A stretch of 64,000 nt of DNA from Dyadobacter luteus (GCF_003383615.1 NZ_QNUL01000008.1:124001-188000), one strand, 5' to 3'. Shown: positions 8,697 through 18,511, numbered from the stretch's first letter. Numbers and translations are program-made. Notes: a model not told the origin generated them from the letters alone.

Positions 8697-9404
8697 CTAA
8701 AAATTAATTCGTTGTACCGGAGAAAAAATCATATCCTCAACTCCGGCAAGCTTAAGACCAACCCTGGCAAAAATGTAATTCTGCGTTGGCGATATAGCCG
8801 GGATTCCCACAGTCATTGTGATGCCCGTCATGCTTGTAATCTGAGCAGCGGTAAGCTGTGCACTCGCAATATTGTAGTCTCCTGCCGACACAAACTGCGT
8901 CTTGTTGATATACAAATTCGCACGCTCAATATTCTTCGCATTGACATCGGTAACTACTTTTTCCAGATTGAAAGTGCCGGTAACTTTGTTATCAGCTGCT
9001 GTAAATACTGCGTTACGGATCATATAGTAAGGCGTTATTTCCACATCAAGTGACTGACTGCCTGCCATCTTCACGGCGATTGAATCCTGGCTGCCATTTG
9101 CCGTTCTTTTCCATAGAAACGGACCCTGATTGGCTGGAACAGTCAGTTTATAATCACCATCAAAAAGAAGGGCCGAAAATTTACCATCCTGATCAAACGT
9201 GCTGTTTATCGCTCCTACCTTTCCAAATCCGAACTGAAAAAACTGAAACGGAACCTGATTCACTTCTACATTAATCGGCTCGCCTTTGTAAACCAGCCTT
9301 CCGCTGAACATCGATTGTGGCGGAGCGTAATTATCCTTTTTACATGATATGAATGATGCCGTCAGTAAAACAGCCATCATGATATATGATATCTTCATTT
9401 TCAT
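8697..9404 (-). CDS. Lipoprotein of SusCD locus, DUF3823-like
   Basis: A 235-aa protein starting with a lipoprotein signal (MKMKISYIMMAVLLTASF, then I-S-C). After the lipidated cysteine comes SMFSGRLVYKGEPINVE and then a beta-rich body. The layout and position right after susD match DUF3823-type lipoproteins that often follow SusCD pairs in Bacteroidota and probably help bind the ligand at the cell surface. The gap to susD is only 20 bp, so it is co-transcribed. No catalytic motif is seen. The family name is from pattern memory and should be read as probable. Confidence 0.7.
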   Translation of the reverse strand: MKMKISYIMMAVLLTASFISCKKDNYAPPQSMFSGRLVYKGEPINVEVNQVPFQFFQFGFGKVGAINSTFDQDGKFSALLFDGDYKLTVPANQGPFLWKRTANGSQDSIAVKMAGSQSLDVEITPYYMIRNAVFTAADNKVTGTFNLEKVVTDVNAKNIERANLYINKTQFVSAGDYNIASAQLTAAQITSMTGITMTVGIPAISPTQNYIFARVGLKLAGVEDMIFSPVQRINF

Positions 9405-9424
9405 AATATCTACTCTTAAAATGG

Positions 9425-11326
9425 TTAATCCTGATTAGGCTGTCTTACTATTTTTGGATTCCGGCTCCGGATATCATCGTTAATAAAGCTGTAGTAATTA
9501 CCCAGTCTGAATCGGTTAGAACCGGTAACAAGATTGGATATAGCCACTTTATAAATCCATTTGTTGTGATTCGGCTGTCCCGGATTATAGATCTTGTATG
9601 GAAGCAATGAATAAGGCTGTGTGCTCTTCTTATTAGCCTTACCTATATTGGCCAACAATTCTGCTTCGGTCAAACGCTCTCCATCCCAAACCACATGTGC
9701 CAACCGCCAGCGTTTCATATCATTAAGCAAATGACCTTCAAATGCCAGCTCAACGCGACGCTCATGTACGATTCTGTCAAAAGTGATATCGGCGGCTTTC
9801 AATGGAGTAACAAGCCCGGCACGCGCTCTCACCTGGTTCATATATCCTGCCGCTTCTGCTACATTGCCTGTTTCAAAAGCTGCTTCAGCTGCATTCAGCA
9901 ATACTTCGGCGTAGCGATAACGGATGTAGGGAAGTTCGCTTTGCGTACCTCTTGATCCTGATCCAATCGCCGGATCCAGATACTTGCGGATGTAAAAACC
10001 AGTCTGGGCTGTATGTTCTTTACCCACAATAGGTCCGTCGAAACCTACTACCTGAGCCGTAGTACCATCCGGCAAAGGGCGTTGCGAGCCACGGTCATCG
10101 CCCGACAAAATGTTTCCGTTTGGTAACTGATAGCCAGCCCATATATCCACAGGCCTCAGCTTAAAAGAACTTCCCGGCAAAATTACCGTACCTCCGAGTC
10201 TTGCATCTCTACCGGCAAACGCATCTATTTGTTTATCATAGTAAATCGGGTTACCCGAAGCATCTTTTACAGGAATCGGAGCAAAGGTGTTATCTATTTT
10301 TTCAAAAGCCTGCACCAGATTCAGAGAAGGATTAATACGCCCGCCTTCTTCTTCCTCAGCACCAAACCGTGGCTGATTGGCAATGGTAAAGTTGTGTACC
10401 TTCACAGTCTTCAACTGGAAATCCTCCACCCATATACTTTCAGGATTATTTCCCTTATCATAGAATATGCTGGCGAAATTTTCCTGCAGATCGTTCGGCT
10501 TTTTATTGTACAATGAATAAGCCCCGGCACTACCACTGATGATTTCCTTCGCCGCCGTGAGCGCTTTTGCATAATAACCGGCAGCCATGCTGGCAGGAAT
10601 TCCTACTTCGTTACCAGGCAATGTAACCTGAGGTGTATTTGAACTACCATATTTGGCAATAGATGCTGCGTACAGGGCAGCTCTTGCTTCCATAGCCAGT
10701 GCAGCCGCTTTGGTAGCACGTCCTTTTTGGTTGGCATCTGTCGGCAAAAGACTCTTGATAGCTTCTGCTTCGCTGATCACAAAGTCATATACCTCATGTT
10801 CTTTTGCACGGGGAAACTGAAGGTATTCAGCACTTCCACTGTAATCGTAAACCAGCGTTTTCAGAATAAGCGGAACACCGCCCATTCTTTTTACCAGCTC
10901 GAAATAGTAGTTCGCTCTTAGAAATCTGGCTTCGGCAAGAAATCTGGTTTTGTCAGCCTCTGAAAGAACTGTTGCTTTTTCAGCTCTTTCCATGAAAAGA
11001 TTAATGTCACGGATATAAGCGTAATCCCAGCTGTTCCATGAATCATAATTCCAGGATGTTCTTCTCAGAATAGCAACCTGATCTGCACCGTTGTCCGATA
11101 CGAAGCTCTCACTGAAATCGGCCATGGTCATCCAGCTCTTTACCGTAGCAATATCAACCTGACGGTTGTATAAATTGGCAAGGATAGAAAATACCTGCGG
11201 ACTACTTGAAAATACCTCGTCGGTAGTGAGGTCACTCAGAGGTTCTTTGTTTAAAAATTTATCGTCGTTACATCCTGCTGCACCAGCCAAAACCAGCAGC
11301 ATGGTAAGTTGAAGTATCTTTTTCAT
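9425..11326 (-). CDS. RagB/SusD family outer-membrane nutrient-binding lipoprotein
   Basis: The mature part is typical of SusD: TPR-like helices, then IRYRYAEVLLNAAEAAFETG and a C-terminal HERRVELAFEGHLLNDMKRW segment. SusD proteins cap a SusC barrel and capture glycan or other ligand. I prefer the ATG at 11326, which gives a compact lipoprotein signal MKKILQLTMLLVLAGAAGC. An in-frame ATG at 11353 shares one base with the susC stop (TAATG) and would add nine residues; it may serve translational coupling. It is immediately downstream of susC. The ligand cannot be read from sequence. Confidence 0.92.
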   Translation of the reverse strand: MKKILQLTMLLVLAGAAGCNDDKFLNKEPLSDLTTDEVFSSSPQVFSILANLYNRQVDIATVKSWMTMADFSESFVSDNGADQVAILRRTSWNYDSWNSWDYAYIRDINLFMERAEKATVLSEADKTRFLAEARFLRANYYFELVKRMGGVPLILKTLVYDYSGSAEYLQFPRAKEHEVYDFVISEAEAIKSLLPTDANQKGRATKAAALAMEARAALYAASIAKYGSSNTPQVTLPGNEVGIPASMAAGYYAKALTAAKEIISGSAGAYSLYNKKPNDLQENFASIFYDKGNNPESIWVEDFQLKTVKVHNFTIANQPRFGAEEEEGGRINPSLNLVQAFEKIDNTFAPIPVKDASGNPIYYDKQIDAFAGRDARLGGTVILPGSSFKLRPVDIWAGYQLPNGNILSGDDRGSQRPLPDGTTAQVVGFDGPIVGKEHTAQTGFYIRKYLDPAIGSGSRGTQSELPYIRYRYAEVLLNAAEAAFETGNVAEAAGYMNQVRARAGLVTPLKAADITFDRIVHERRVELAFEGHLLNDMKRWRLAHVVWDGERLTEAELLANIGKANKKSTQPYSLLPYKIYNPGQPNHNKWIYKVAISNLVTGSNRFRLGNYYSFINDDIRSRNPKIVRQPNQD

Positions 11327-11352
11327 TCTTATGAAAGTTAGAAGCCGTAACA

Positions 11353-14300
11353 TTAAAATGAAAGGTTAGCCCCGATGTTGAAAATTTTACTCTGCGGATA
11401 CTGACGTCCCCGACCATCTGACACTTCCGGATCAATGTTATACTTGCGCATATTGTCTATCGAGAACAGGTTATATGCGTTGACATAGAAGCGGGCTTTC
11501 TGCAACTTCACTTTGCTGATCAGTTCCTTAGGCAGCGAATATCCCAGTTCGATCGTACGTGCGCGGAAATAGGTTACATCATGCGCCCAGAAAGTAGACG
11601 GTCTGCTCGTATTACTATGGTTTCCGTCATTGAAGCGGAGCGCCGGATATTTACCCGGAATCCATGCACTGTTTTTGTCATAGATGTCTGCGCGATGCCA
11701 GCGATCTTCAAAAATCGTATTCAGGTTTCCGTCGTAGGCAAAAGGAACACGGTTAGGCTCGGTCATGAACACGGTATAACCTGTTGCGCCTGAAAAATCA
11801 GCGTTGAAATCAAAGCTTTTGTAATTGATTCCAAGTGTGAAGCCCATGTTTACATTAGGCAGGTCGTTGGCATATCCGATAGGACGACGATCATAATCGG
11901 TAATTTTACCATCACCATCTACGTCTTTATAGATAAGATCTCCCGGTAAAAGTGTACGGTTACCCTGGCCATCAATGTTGACAGGATAATTATTAATCTC
12001 TTCCTGGCTCTGGAATTGTCCGATATGTTCAAAACCCCAGACATATCCCTGATAACGATTTATGCCTGAACTGAAATACTGATCCACCGAGTTGAAAAAC
12101 TGAGGATTGTACTGTTGCAGGTTTTTGCCACGGGATAAAGAAAGGTTACCGGACACGTTGTATTTCACTTCGCCTTTTTGTCCGGAATAACCTAATGCAA
12201 AATCGTATCCAAAGCGTAAATCACTGTTAAGATTTTCCAAAGGAAGTGTGTAACCAATCTCTTGTGGCAACAATACGTCGGTACGTGCAGCAGGAAGACC
12301 GGTACGTTTGCGACGGAAATATTCAAGAGACCCTGTCAACTGACCATTAAACAAACTAAAATCTGCACCAATATTGGTCATGTGGCTTCTCAGCCAGCTC
12401 AATCCCGTAATGGGTACACCTTTATCTCTTGAACCTAAAACCGGTTTCCCATCCAGAATAACTGTTCCTTCACGATATCGGTATCCTTCCAGGTAAGCAA
12501 ATTCAGCTACAATAGGTTGATTCGCATCGTTTGGATTTCTGTCGTCCCCAAGTACACCATATGATCCGCGGAATTTAAGATCTGTAAGAATAGAGTTGGA
12601 AGGCATTATTTTCTTCATGAAGCTTTCCTCTGTAATTCTCCATCCTACCGATCCTCCAGGGAAATAACCTACTCTTTTATCCGGAGCAAACAAATAGGAA
12701 GCATCACGACGACCTGATAATTCAAGGAAATAGCGGTTGCCATAGCTATAGTTGATACGGGCAAAATACCCGGCTCTTGCACGATTGATTTCGGAATCAT
12801 CATATCTGTCAGACGTTTCGAAATACATCAGACGCTGTACATTGGCACTGGGAACCGAGTGTATCCAGTTACGAAGGCTGTTTTCTGTAAGTCTTTCAGT
12901 ACCAAGAATTACAGCAATGGTATTTTGTCCAAAGTTCTTCTCGTAGTTGAGCCTTGCCTGAGCAGTGGTTTTAATTTCCTTTACCTGCTCACGCTCTCTC
13001 CATGGATTGATACTACCACCTGTTCTTGCATAGGTTTCATTTTCAGGATTGTAGGTAAACGTATCGTACGTATATTCATGGTTATTAAGCAGTTTATCAG
13101 CCATGTAGTAGGAATAAATTCCATAGACCGAAAGTCCGGGAATGGCTGCAACCTGATATTCTGCATCAAAATTGATCTGAATCTGACGCCAGTCGCTTCT
13201 GAACTTCCCGGCATAATTCTTATTCAGATAACCCCAGTTTGTTTCGTTATGTTTGATATCATTCAGATAATCAGGATTATCGTTAGCGTAGGGTCTTTCC
13301 AGAGGTGTGTTTCTGATAGTTGAAAACAACGCCACTTCGTAGTCGTCACCACCCGGTACACCCGGATTTGAATTGGTTTCTATACGACCGTTGATACTGC
13401 TTCCGATCTTCAGACCATTGGCAATACGTGCAGTAATATTGGATTGAACGTTGGTTCTTTGAAACTGATATTCTCTTCCCAATACAGAATTCTGGAACAA
13501 ATGTGTACCTGAAACATAATACGTTATCTTATCCGAACCACCCGTAAAGTTGAGGTTATAGGTGTTCATTGGTGCATTCCTTTTAATTACGAAATCGCGC
13601 CAGTTGAAACTCCGGTAGTTATATTCTGTTCCGGCTTTATAGCGATCCAGCTCCGACTGAGTGATAGCTGTAGAGCCATTCCGGTTGATCTCAGCTTCCG
13701 CACGATAACTCATATACGCATGAGAATCATTCAGCCCTTCGAAGTATCTTGTCCAACTTTGAAAACCAAAATTGACATCTGCGTTAATCGTATTTCTGGC
13801 GTTCAGTTTTCCTTTCTTGGTAGATACAACCACAACTCCGTTTGCAGCTCTTACTCCATAAATCGCAGCAGCAGCATCCTTCAATACAGTAATACTTTCA
13901 ATATCATTCGATGCGATCTGGTTGAATTGCCCCAGATCCTGTTGTACACCATCAATTACGAATAAGGGTCTACCCAGGTTACGTATATTAATGTTGGCTG
14001 TACCACCCGGACGGCCGTCTGCCATTCTAAACGATACACCCGGAATCTTTCCGGCCAAAGCAGAACTTACTGTAGAACCAGCTCTCACACGACCGAGGTC
14101 ATCGCTGGTAATAGCTGCTACGGAACCTGTAATGCTGGTTTTCTTCTGCGTACCATAACCTACAACGATCACGTCATTCAGCTGTGCAGCTTCTTCTTTA
14201 AGGATCACATCCAATGTGCTGCGTGTGCCGGCAGGAATTTCCTGTGACACGTATCCGATATAGGAGAATATCAATATAGCATTCTCATTTTCAACATCAA

Positions 14301-14841
14301 TACTATAACGCCCCCCAGCATCGGTAGAGGTTCCTTTTGTAGTTCCTTTGATTACTACGTTCACACCTGGCAGATTGACCCCGGTTGAATCTTTAACGAT
14401 TCCGCTAACGTTTCTCAAAGAAGTGCCTTGTCCTGCTTTCACCTCAGGTTCAGCCTTAACAGGCTCCTGGTTGGTGCTGCTTTCGGGCTTGATCACGATC
14501 AGGTCCTCGGAAGCTTTGTAATTCAGTTGCAATGGCGTCAGTAATTCATCCAGCACGCGTGCGAGAGTGCCATTCTGAACTTTAATAGTTGCTTTACGAT
14601 CGGATTGAATCAGCTTGGAACTGTAGACAAACTTAATATTAGTCTGTTTTTCAAGCTGATGCAAAATTTTCTTAATGTCCTGATTTTCGACATTAAGCGT
14701 CACCTTCTGACTAAGAGCGGACTGACCTCTCCCATCATGTGCCAGCGACACGCCCAGGAACAGGCACGCCAGAAAGCATTGAATGACTGTTATACGCATG
14801 AGTGTAAAGAGTAAGTCATCAATTCGTCGAACTTTTTTCAT
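11353..14841 (-). CDS. SusC/RagA family TonB-linked outer-membrane transporter with STN domain
   Basis: A 1162-aa protein. After a signal peptide (hydrophobic 17-35, ending AHDGRGQ) come an STN domain (about 47-115, the secretin/TonB short N-terminal domain), a carboxypeptidase-D-like regulatory domain (about 143-225, starting VSGIVKDSTGVNLPGVNVVI), a TonB plug (VVGYGTQKKTSITG, about 227 on) and a long beta-barrel. An STN domain allows signalling to FecR, and sigma and FecR genes lie just upstream, so transport and gene induction should be coupled. The 228-bp leader before it is structured (see the ncRNA entry). It forms the transport complex with the SusD that follows. Confidence 0.95.
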   Translation of the reverse strand: MKKVRRIDDLLFTLMRITVIQCFLACLFLGVSLAHDGRGQSALSQKVTLNVENQDIKKILHQLEKQTNIKFVYSSKLIQSDRKATIKVQNGTLARVLDELLTPLQLNYKASEDLIVIKPESSTNQEPVKAEPEVKAGQGTSLRNVSGIVKDSTGVNLPGVNVVIKGTTKGTSTDAGGRYSIDVENENAILIFSYIGYVSQEIPAGTRSTLDVILKEEAAQLNDVIVVGYGTQKKTSITGSVAAITSDDLGRVRAGSTVSSALAGKIPGVSFRMADGRPGGTANINIRNLGRPLFVIDGVQQDLGQFNQIASNDIESITVLKDAAAAIYGVRAANGVVVVSTKKGKLNARNTINADVNFGFQSWTRYFEGLNDSHAYMSYRAEAEINRNGSTAITQSELDRYKAGTEYNYRSFNWRDFVIKRNAPMNTYNLNFTGGSDKITYYVSGTHLFQNSVLGREYQFQRTNVQSNITARIANGLKIGSSINGRIETNSNPGVPGGDDYEVALFSTIRNTPLERPYANDNPDYLNDIKHNETNWGYLNKNYAGKFRSDWRQIQINFDAEYQVAAIPGLSVYGIYSYYMADKLLNNHEYTYDTFTYNPENETYARTGGSINPWREREQVKEIKTTAQARLNYEKNFGQNTIAVILGTERLTENSLRNWIHSVPSANVQRLMYFETSDRYDDSEINRARAGYFARINYSYGNRYFLELSGRRDASYLFAPDKRVGYFPGGSVGWRITEESFMKKIMPSNSILTDLKFRGSYGVLGDDRNPNDANQPIVAEFAYLEGYRYREGTVILDGKPVLGSRDKGVPITGLSWLRSHMTNIGADFSLFNGQLTGSLEYFRRKRTGLPAARTDVLLPQEIGYTLPLENLNSDLRFGYDFALGYSGQKGEVKYNVSGNLSLSRGKNLQQYNPQFFNSVDQYFSSGINRYQGYVWGFEHIGQFQSQEEINNYPVNIDGQGNRTLLPGDLIYKDVDGDGKITDYDRRPIGYANDLPNVNMGFTLGINYKSFDFNADFSGATGYTVFMTEPNRVPFAYDGNLNTIFEDRWHRADIYDKNSAWIPGKYPALRFNDGNHSNTSRPSTFWAHDVTYFRARTIELGYSLPKELISKVKLQKARFYVNAYNLFSIDNMRKYNIDPEVSDGRGRQYPQSKIFNIGANLSF

Positions 14842-14982
14842 ATTTTTGAACGGATTTGTTGGTTAAGGAGATTATTCAACGAAATCTTTCCCTGCATCCA
14901 CTGAGAAGCGGATGAGCAGTAACGTCAATTACTTTGGGAAACCGTGGGATCGGTCATGCTGCAACATGGCTGATCCTTTTTT
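14841..14982 (+). ncRNA. Candidate antisense sRNA opposite the susC 5' leader
   Basis: On the plus strand, opposite the susC leader, there is a -7-like element TATTTTTG (14841-14848, fits TAnnTTTG), then three hairpins: catcc/ggatg (14895-14914), agtaa/ttact (14918-14933) and a 12-bp stem ggatcggtcatg/catggctgatcc (14947-14976) followed by six T. The last is a textbook intrinsic terminator. It pairs fully only when read on the plus strand, where two G-U pairs become A-C mismatches on the other strand. A transcript of about 125-130 nt from about 14855 would be antisense to the susC leader. No TTG was found at the -33 position. Similar cis-antisense RNAs are known at Bacteroides SusC loci. No protein gene explains this terminator. 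Confidence 0.4.
14947..14982 (+). terminator. Intrinsic terminator on plus strand inside the susC leader region
   Basis: A 12-bp stem (14947-14958 with 14965-14976) with a 6-base loop ctgcaa is followed by TTTTTT. Two G-U pairs hold only in plus-strand RNA. No plus-strand protein gene lies upstream, which is why a small RNA is proposed. Confidence 0.65.
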
Positions 14983-15069
14983 GTTTTGTGCGAGTGTGAG
15001 GTAATGGATTTATTTCATAGGCTAAAACGGTTTAGTGTTAATAAAATTAAGGGTTCAGGTATAGTCAAA

Positions 15070-16200
15070 TTATTTACAGCCTTTGCCGGATATAATTACA
15101 TGATCATCCCGGATCTCATACTGCGCGTCCAGAGCAATACAAATTGCTGTTAACTTCTCGGTGAAAGATTGCCCTACCAGTGTGGCATTGAGCGGACAAT
15201 TGCTGATAAGCGATTCTTTATAAACAATCTTTATGTTATAGGCACTCTCCAACGCTTTGAAAACCTCAGAGGCGGGTGTTTCATCAAATATGAATAACTG
15301 ATCAGCGATATCCGTAGTAACATTTACAACCCTGGGGGTATCCTGAAGTTTAATCGTTTTACCGTTTACTTTTGAAAACGCTATTTTTTCATCCCGATTC
15401 AGAATAGTACCTGTCAACTCCGGTTTGGAAAATGCTTCCTTTTCCTTTTCCGAAGCATTCAGACTCAATGGAAAAACAGAAACCTGACCAGTTTTAACTT
15501 CCACCTTTATTTCAGAGCCATTTTCAGGAGCATCAATTAAAAAGCTGGTTCCCAAAACTTTGGTCGCAAGACCGTCAGTATAAACAATAAATGGTCTTTT
15601 TTTATCTTTTACAATTTCAAAAAATGCCTTTCCTCTCAAACTCACCTCCCTTTTGGCAGTAGTACTTTTTACGAAAAAGCTCAATTTCCCGGCGGGTTCC
15701 AAAACCACAGAACTACCATCTTCGAGCAGTATCGTCATAGGCTTATCAGAATCATTCACTTTCTCGATCACATCACTAATGGTTCCGACTTCTACATTTG
15801 CATTCACGATAGCTACCTGCGATGGTTTGTGCTGATACCAATACACAGCTACACCAAAGCCCGCTATCAAAACTACAGATGCAGCGATTCGTGCCCATTG
15901 CCAGGAATTGATAGTCTTCTCCTCCGCCACTGAAACCTCTTCTTCTGCATCATCAGCCATATGGCTTTCTACCACACTCCACATTTTCCGGCTTTGTTCC
16001 GTAGTTGGCTTATGCTTCCCGGTATCTTCAGCAACCAGATTCACATAACCCCTCGCATCTTCTACTACACTCCGTTTTTCAGGATTATTCTTCAGAAATT
16101 CCTGCCACCGTGCTTCACTCGCTTCATCAGGATGTCTCACCCAGGCAATAAAGTCGTCGTTCCGAATTAATTCCGTGAGCGAATATTGATCGTACTTCAT
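15070..16200 (-). CDS. FecR family anti-sigma factor
   Basis: A 376-aa single-pass membrane protein. The cytoplasmic N-terminus (1-103) should bind the ECF sigma factor; a transmembrane helix spans about 104-122; the periplasmic FecR domain lies about 140-245; a DUF4974-like, STN-related domain follows at about 290-372 (starting ADQLFIFDETPASEVFKALE). In this family the periplasmic part senses the STN domain of an active SusC-type transporter and releases the sigma factor. It lies between sigma and susC on the same strand, which matches that circuit. Confidence 0.93.
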   Translation of the reverse strand: MKYDQYSLTELIRNDDFIAWVRHPDEASEARWQEFLKNNPEKRSVVEDARGYVNLVAEDTGKHKPTTEQSRKMWSVVESHMADDAEEEVSVAEEKTINSWQWARIAASVVLIAGFGVAVYWYQHKPSQVAIVNANVEVGTISDVIEKVNDSDKPMTILLEDGSSVVLEPAGKLSFFVKSTTAKREVSLRGKAFFEIVKDKKRPFIVYTDGLATKVLGTSFLIDAPENGSEIKVEVKTGQVSVFPLSLNASEKEKEAFSKPELTGTILNRDEKIAFSKVNGKTIKLQDTPRVVNVTTDIADQLFIFDETPASEVFKALESAYNIKIVYKESLISNCPLNATLVGQSFTEKLTAICIALDAQYEIRDDHVIISGKGCK

Positions 16201-16294
16201 GCGAGTGATAAACTGGTTTTAAGGCTTTCAAATAGAAAGAGCCTCACTTTTGCAAAATGACCCCTCCAAAATGAAATTATTTTTAAATAAAATT

Positions 16295-16912
16295 CTAAAA
16301 AATAAATAACAGGCAGAAAATCAGGGAAGAAAGCAGCAAACTCTGGCGGTGTTCCCGCATCGAAGTGAGTGCCTTGTAAATAAAGTTGCGGACAGATTTT
16401 TCACTGACTCCCATAATCTGGGAAATCTCGTCAATACTGAAATCATCAAAATAGCGCAGCGTAAGCGCTTCTACCTGCCGCTCCGGCAAGCCAGCGAGCA
16501 AATCCTGAATTTGCTTTGATCGGATTTCCGAAGATTCTGAAGCAATCAGCATCGTTTCTGTATTAGAGAAACTTGATGGCTCGTTGTTTTCATCCAATAC
16601 GCTGATTTCCTCAGTTAGCGGAAATTTCCCCAACGCAACCGTAATTCTCCGGCGAAGCGCTCTGTAGAGATAGAATTTGATGGAAGTAATATCTTCGGTG
16701 AGATTGTGCCTCAATCTCCAGATATCTATGAAAACATCCTGAACAGCATCTTCAACAATTCCTGAGTTGCTGCAAAGTTTGAAGCCATAATTGTAGAGTG
16801 TAGAATGATAGGCGTCAAACATCATTGTAAACGCTGACTCGTCACCGCGGCGTATCCCAGCCCACAGTTCCTGATCGGTCCCGAAATTTCTCAACGTTTC
16901 AAAATTGGCCAC
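16295..16912 (-). CDS. ECF RNA polymerase sigma factor, Bacteroidota FecI-like
   Basis: A 205-aa sigma-70 family protein with region 2 (about 22-88, VEDAVQDVFIDIWRLR) and region 4 (about 138-192, ending SVRNFIYKALTSMRE). It starts with GTG at 16912. The C-terminus is a run of hydrophobic residues (SLLLSSLIFCLLFIF), a tail seen in some Bacteroidota ECF factors, which might tether it to the membrane. It is followed by fecR, so it should drive susC and the downstream operon when the ligand is imported. A terminator at 16991-17036 separates it from the upstream Gfo/Idh gene, so it has its own promoter, which I could not locate. Confidence 0.93.
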   Translation of the reverse strand: MANFETLRNFGTDQELWAGIRRGDESAFTMMFDAYHSTLYNYGFKLCSNSGIVEDAVQDVFIDIWRLRHNLTEDITSIKFYLYRALRRRITVALGKFPLTEEISVLDENNEPSSFSNTETMLIASESSEIRSKQIQDLLAGLPERQVEALTLRYFDDFSIDEISQIMGVSEKSVRNFIYKALTSMREHRQSLLLSSLIFCLLFIF

Positions 16913-16985
16913 GCAATGATGCTTTTAGCTAACAGGGCATAAAGCTAAAAATATATTCTTTAAATGCTATTTAATAAATTTAATA

Positions 16986-17036
16986 AAAACGAAAAACCGG
17001 TTTGACGTTTAGCTAAGGGCCTCACATCAAACCGGT
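16986..17036 (-). terminator. Terminator after the Tat-signal Gfo/Idh gene
   Basis: Perfect 10-bp arms accggtttga (16996-17005) and tcaaaccggt (17027-17036) enclose a 21-base loop. Read on the minus strand the stem is followed by TTTTTCGTTTTT. It ends transcription of the oxidoreductase gene at 17063. Confidence 0.75.
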
Positions 17037-17062
17037 ATGGATCGAAACGAATTTCTGAACGA

Positions 17063-18511
17063 TTATAACTTTAATTCCCAGCCATCACGATAATCACGCT
17101 TCACGTACTGGTTCGCCAGATCGTAGTTGGTTACTTTCATATTCTTTGCATCCCACAGGAGTTTTTTCCTACCATTGTACTTGTCAGCCGTTTTCAAAGC
17201 TTCCGGCGCATCACGCAACATCCAGCTTCGTAGCGCAAGGTTGCCGATCAAAATACTTTCGGTAAACGGCGCTGCATATTCGAAAGGCGAGCTGGTCTGT
17301 CCTTTTCCATAACCGGCAATGCATGCATCCACCCAGTTCAGATAGTGGTCTTCATTAGGCACTCTTTTGATCGTCTCGGGTATATTGAGTGTTTCATTTT
17401 TCTTTAGTGGCAAAAGGCGTGGATTCGCACCGTAACAATCTGCCATTAGTTTTCCTTTATCTCCGATAAACAAGACACCACCATCCGGATTTCCGAATGC
17501 TTCTCCCGGAAGCAATTCCTCCGGGCGCTCCGGCAATATTCCTCCATCATACCAGCTCACTTTGATATTGCCTTTCCCGTCATTCCGTGGATAATCAAGA
17601 TGTATAGTAGAAGAGAAGGGTGTCCAGTCAGGATTATGATCCTTTTCACGTAACGTGAATGTCCAGGTTCCGGCAACACTGCACTCTACCGATACGGGGT
17701 AGAGAATCGGTAAAATACGGTAAACAGGATCCATGATATGACAGGCCATATCGCCCAAAGCACCGGTTCCATAAGGCCACCAGCCACGCCAATTCCAGGG
17801 AAGATATGCCTGATTGTAACCTACCTTAGGAGCTGGTCCAAGCCAGAGGTCGAAATCCAGTTCAGCTGGAATCGGATCTATATTGTCTGAAGGAATTGCC
17901 TGCGGCCATACAGGGCGGTTGGTCCAGCACAATACCTTATTCACCTGACCAATAACTCCTGAATCATAGATTTCCTTCATCCGGCGTACACCATTACCCG
18001 ATCCTCCCTGATTTCCCATTTGGGTAATCACCTTGTATTTTTTGGCAGCCTGTCCCAGGATTCGGGCCTCATATATGTCGTGCGTCAGCGGCTTTTGGGT
18101 GTAAACATGTTTTCCCAATTGCATGGCTGCCAAAGTGGCTACAGCATGGGTATTGTCAGGGGTTGAGATAGAAACGGCATCAATGCTTTTATTTTCTTTG
18201 GAAAGCATTTCCCTGAAATCCTTGTAGTACTTCGCATTTGGGAAGTTGGTTCTTGAAGTTACCGCCTGCCGATCGTCCACATCACAAAGTGCGACAATAT
18301 TCACATTCGGACTTTTTGCAAAACTGGACAAGTCGCTTCTTCCTTTTCCTCCTACCCCTATTCCGGCAATATTCAGTTTGTCGCTGGGGGGAATAAATCC
18401 TTTTCCCAGAACGTGGCGGGGAACAATAAAAAATGAGGAAGCTGCCAATGAAGATGCCTTGATAAAACTGCGACGCGACTGGCCATCATGCTGATTCGTT
18501 GAATCTTTCAT
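17063..18511 (-). CDS. Tat-exported Gfo/Idh/MocA family oxidoreductase
   Basis: A 482-aa protein. The N-terminus has a twin-arginine signal (SRRSFIKASSLAA, RR at 13-14), so the folded enzyme with its cofactor should be moved to the periplasm. The Rossmann fold starts at about residue 46 (LNIAGIGVGGKGRSD). The family motif reads QKP at 139-141, so the catalytic lysine is kept, unlike the paralogue at 2839-3957. The C-terminal half is the substrate domain (SVECSVAGTWTF, then NDGKGNIKVSWYDGG). Periplasmic members act on sugars or glycosides with tightly bound NAD(P). It is next to the sigma/FecR/SusCD locus but has its own terminator, so it may be a separate unit. Confidence 0.88.
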   Translation of the reverse strand: MKDSTNQHDGQSRRSFIKASSLAASSFFIVPRHVLGKGFIPPSDKLNIAGIGVGGKGRSDLSSFAKSPNVNIVALCDVDDRQAVTSRTNFPNAKYYKDFREMLSKENKSIDAVSISTPDNTHAVATLAAMQLGKHVYTQKPLTHDIYEARILGQAAKKYKVITQMGNQGGSGNGVRRMKEIYDSGVIGQVNKVLCWTNRPVWPQAIPSDNIDPIPAELDFDLWLGPAPKVGYNQAYLPWNWRGWWPYGTGALGDMACHIMDPVYRILPILYPVSVECSVAGTWTFTLREKDHNPDWTPFSSTIHLDYPRNDGKGNIKVSWYDGGILPERPEELLPGEAFGNPDGGVLFIGDKGKLMADCYGANPRLLPLKKNETLNIPETIKRVPNEDHYLNWVDACIAGYGKGQTSSPFEYAAPFTESILIGNLALRSWMLRDAPEALKTADKYNGRKKLLWDAKNMKVTNYDLANQYVKRDYRDGWELKL

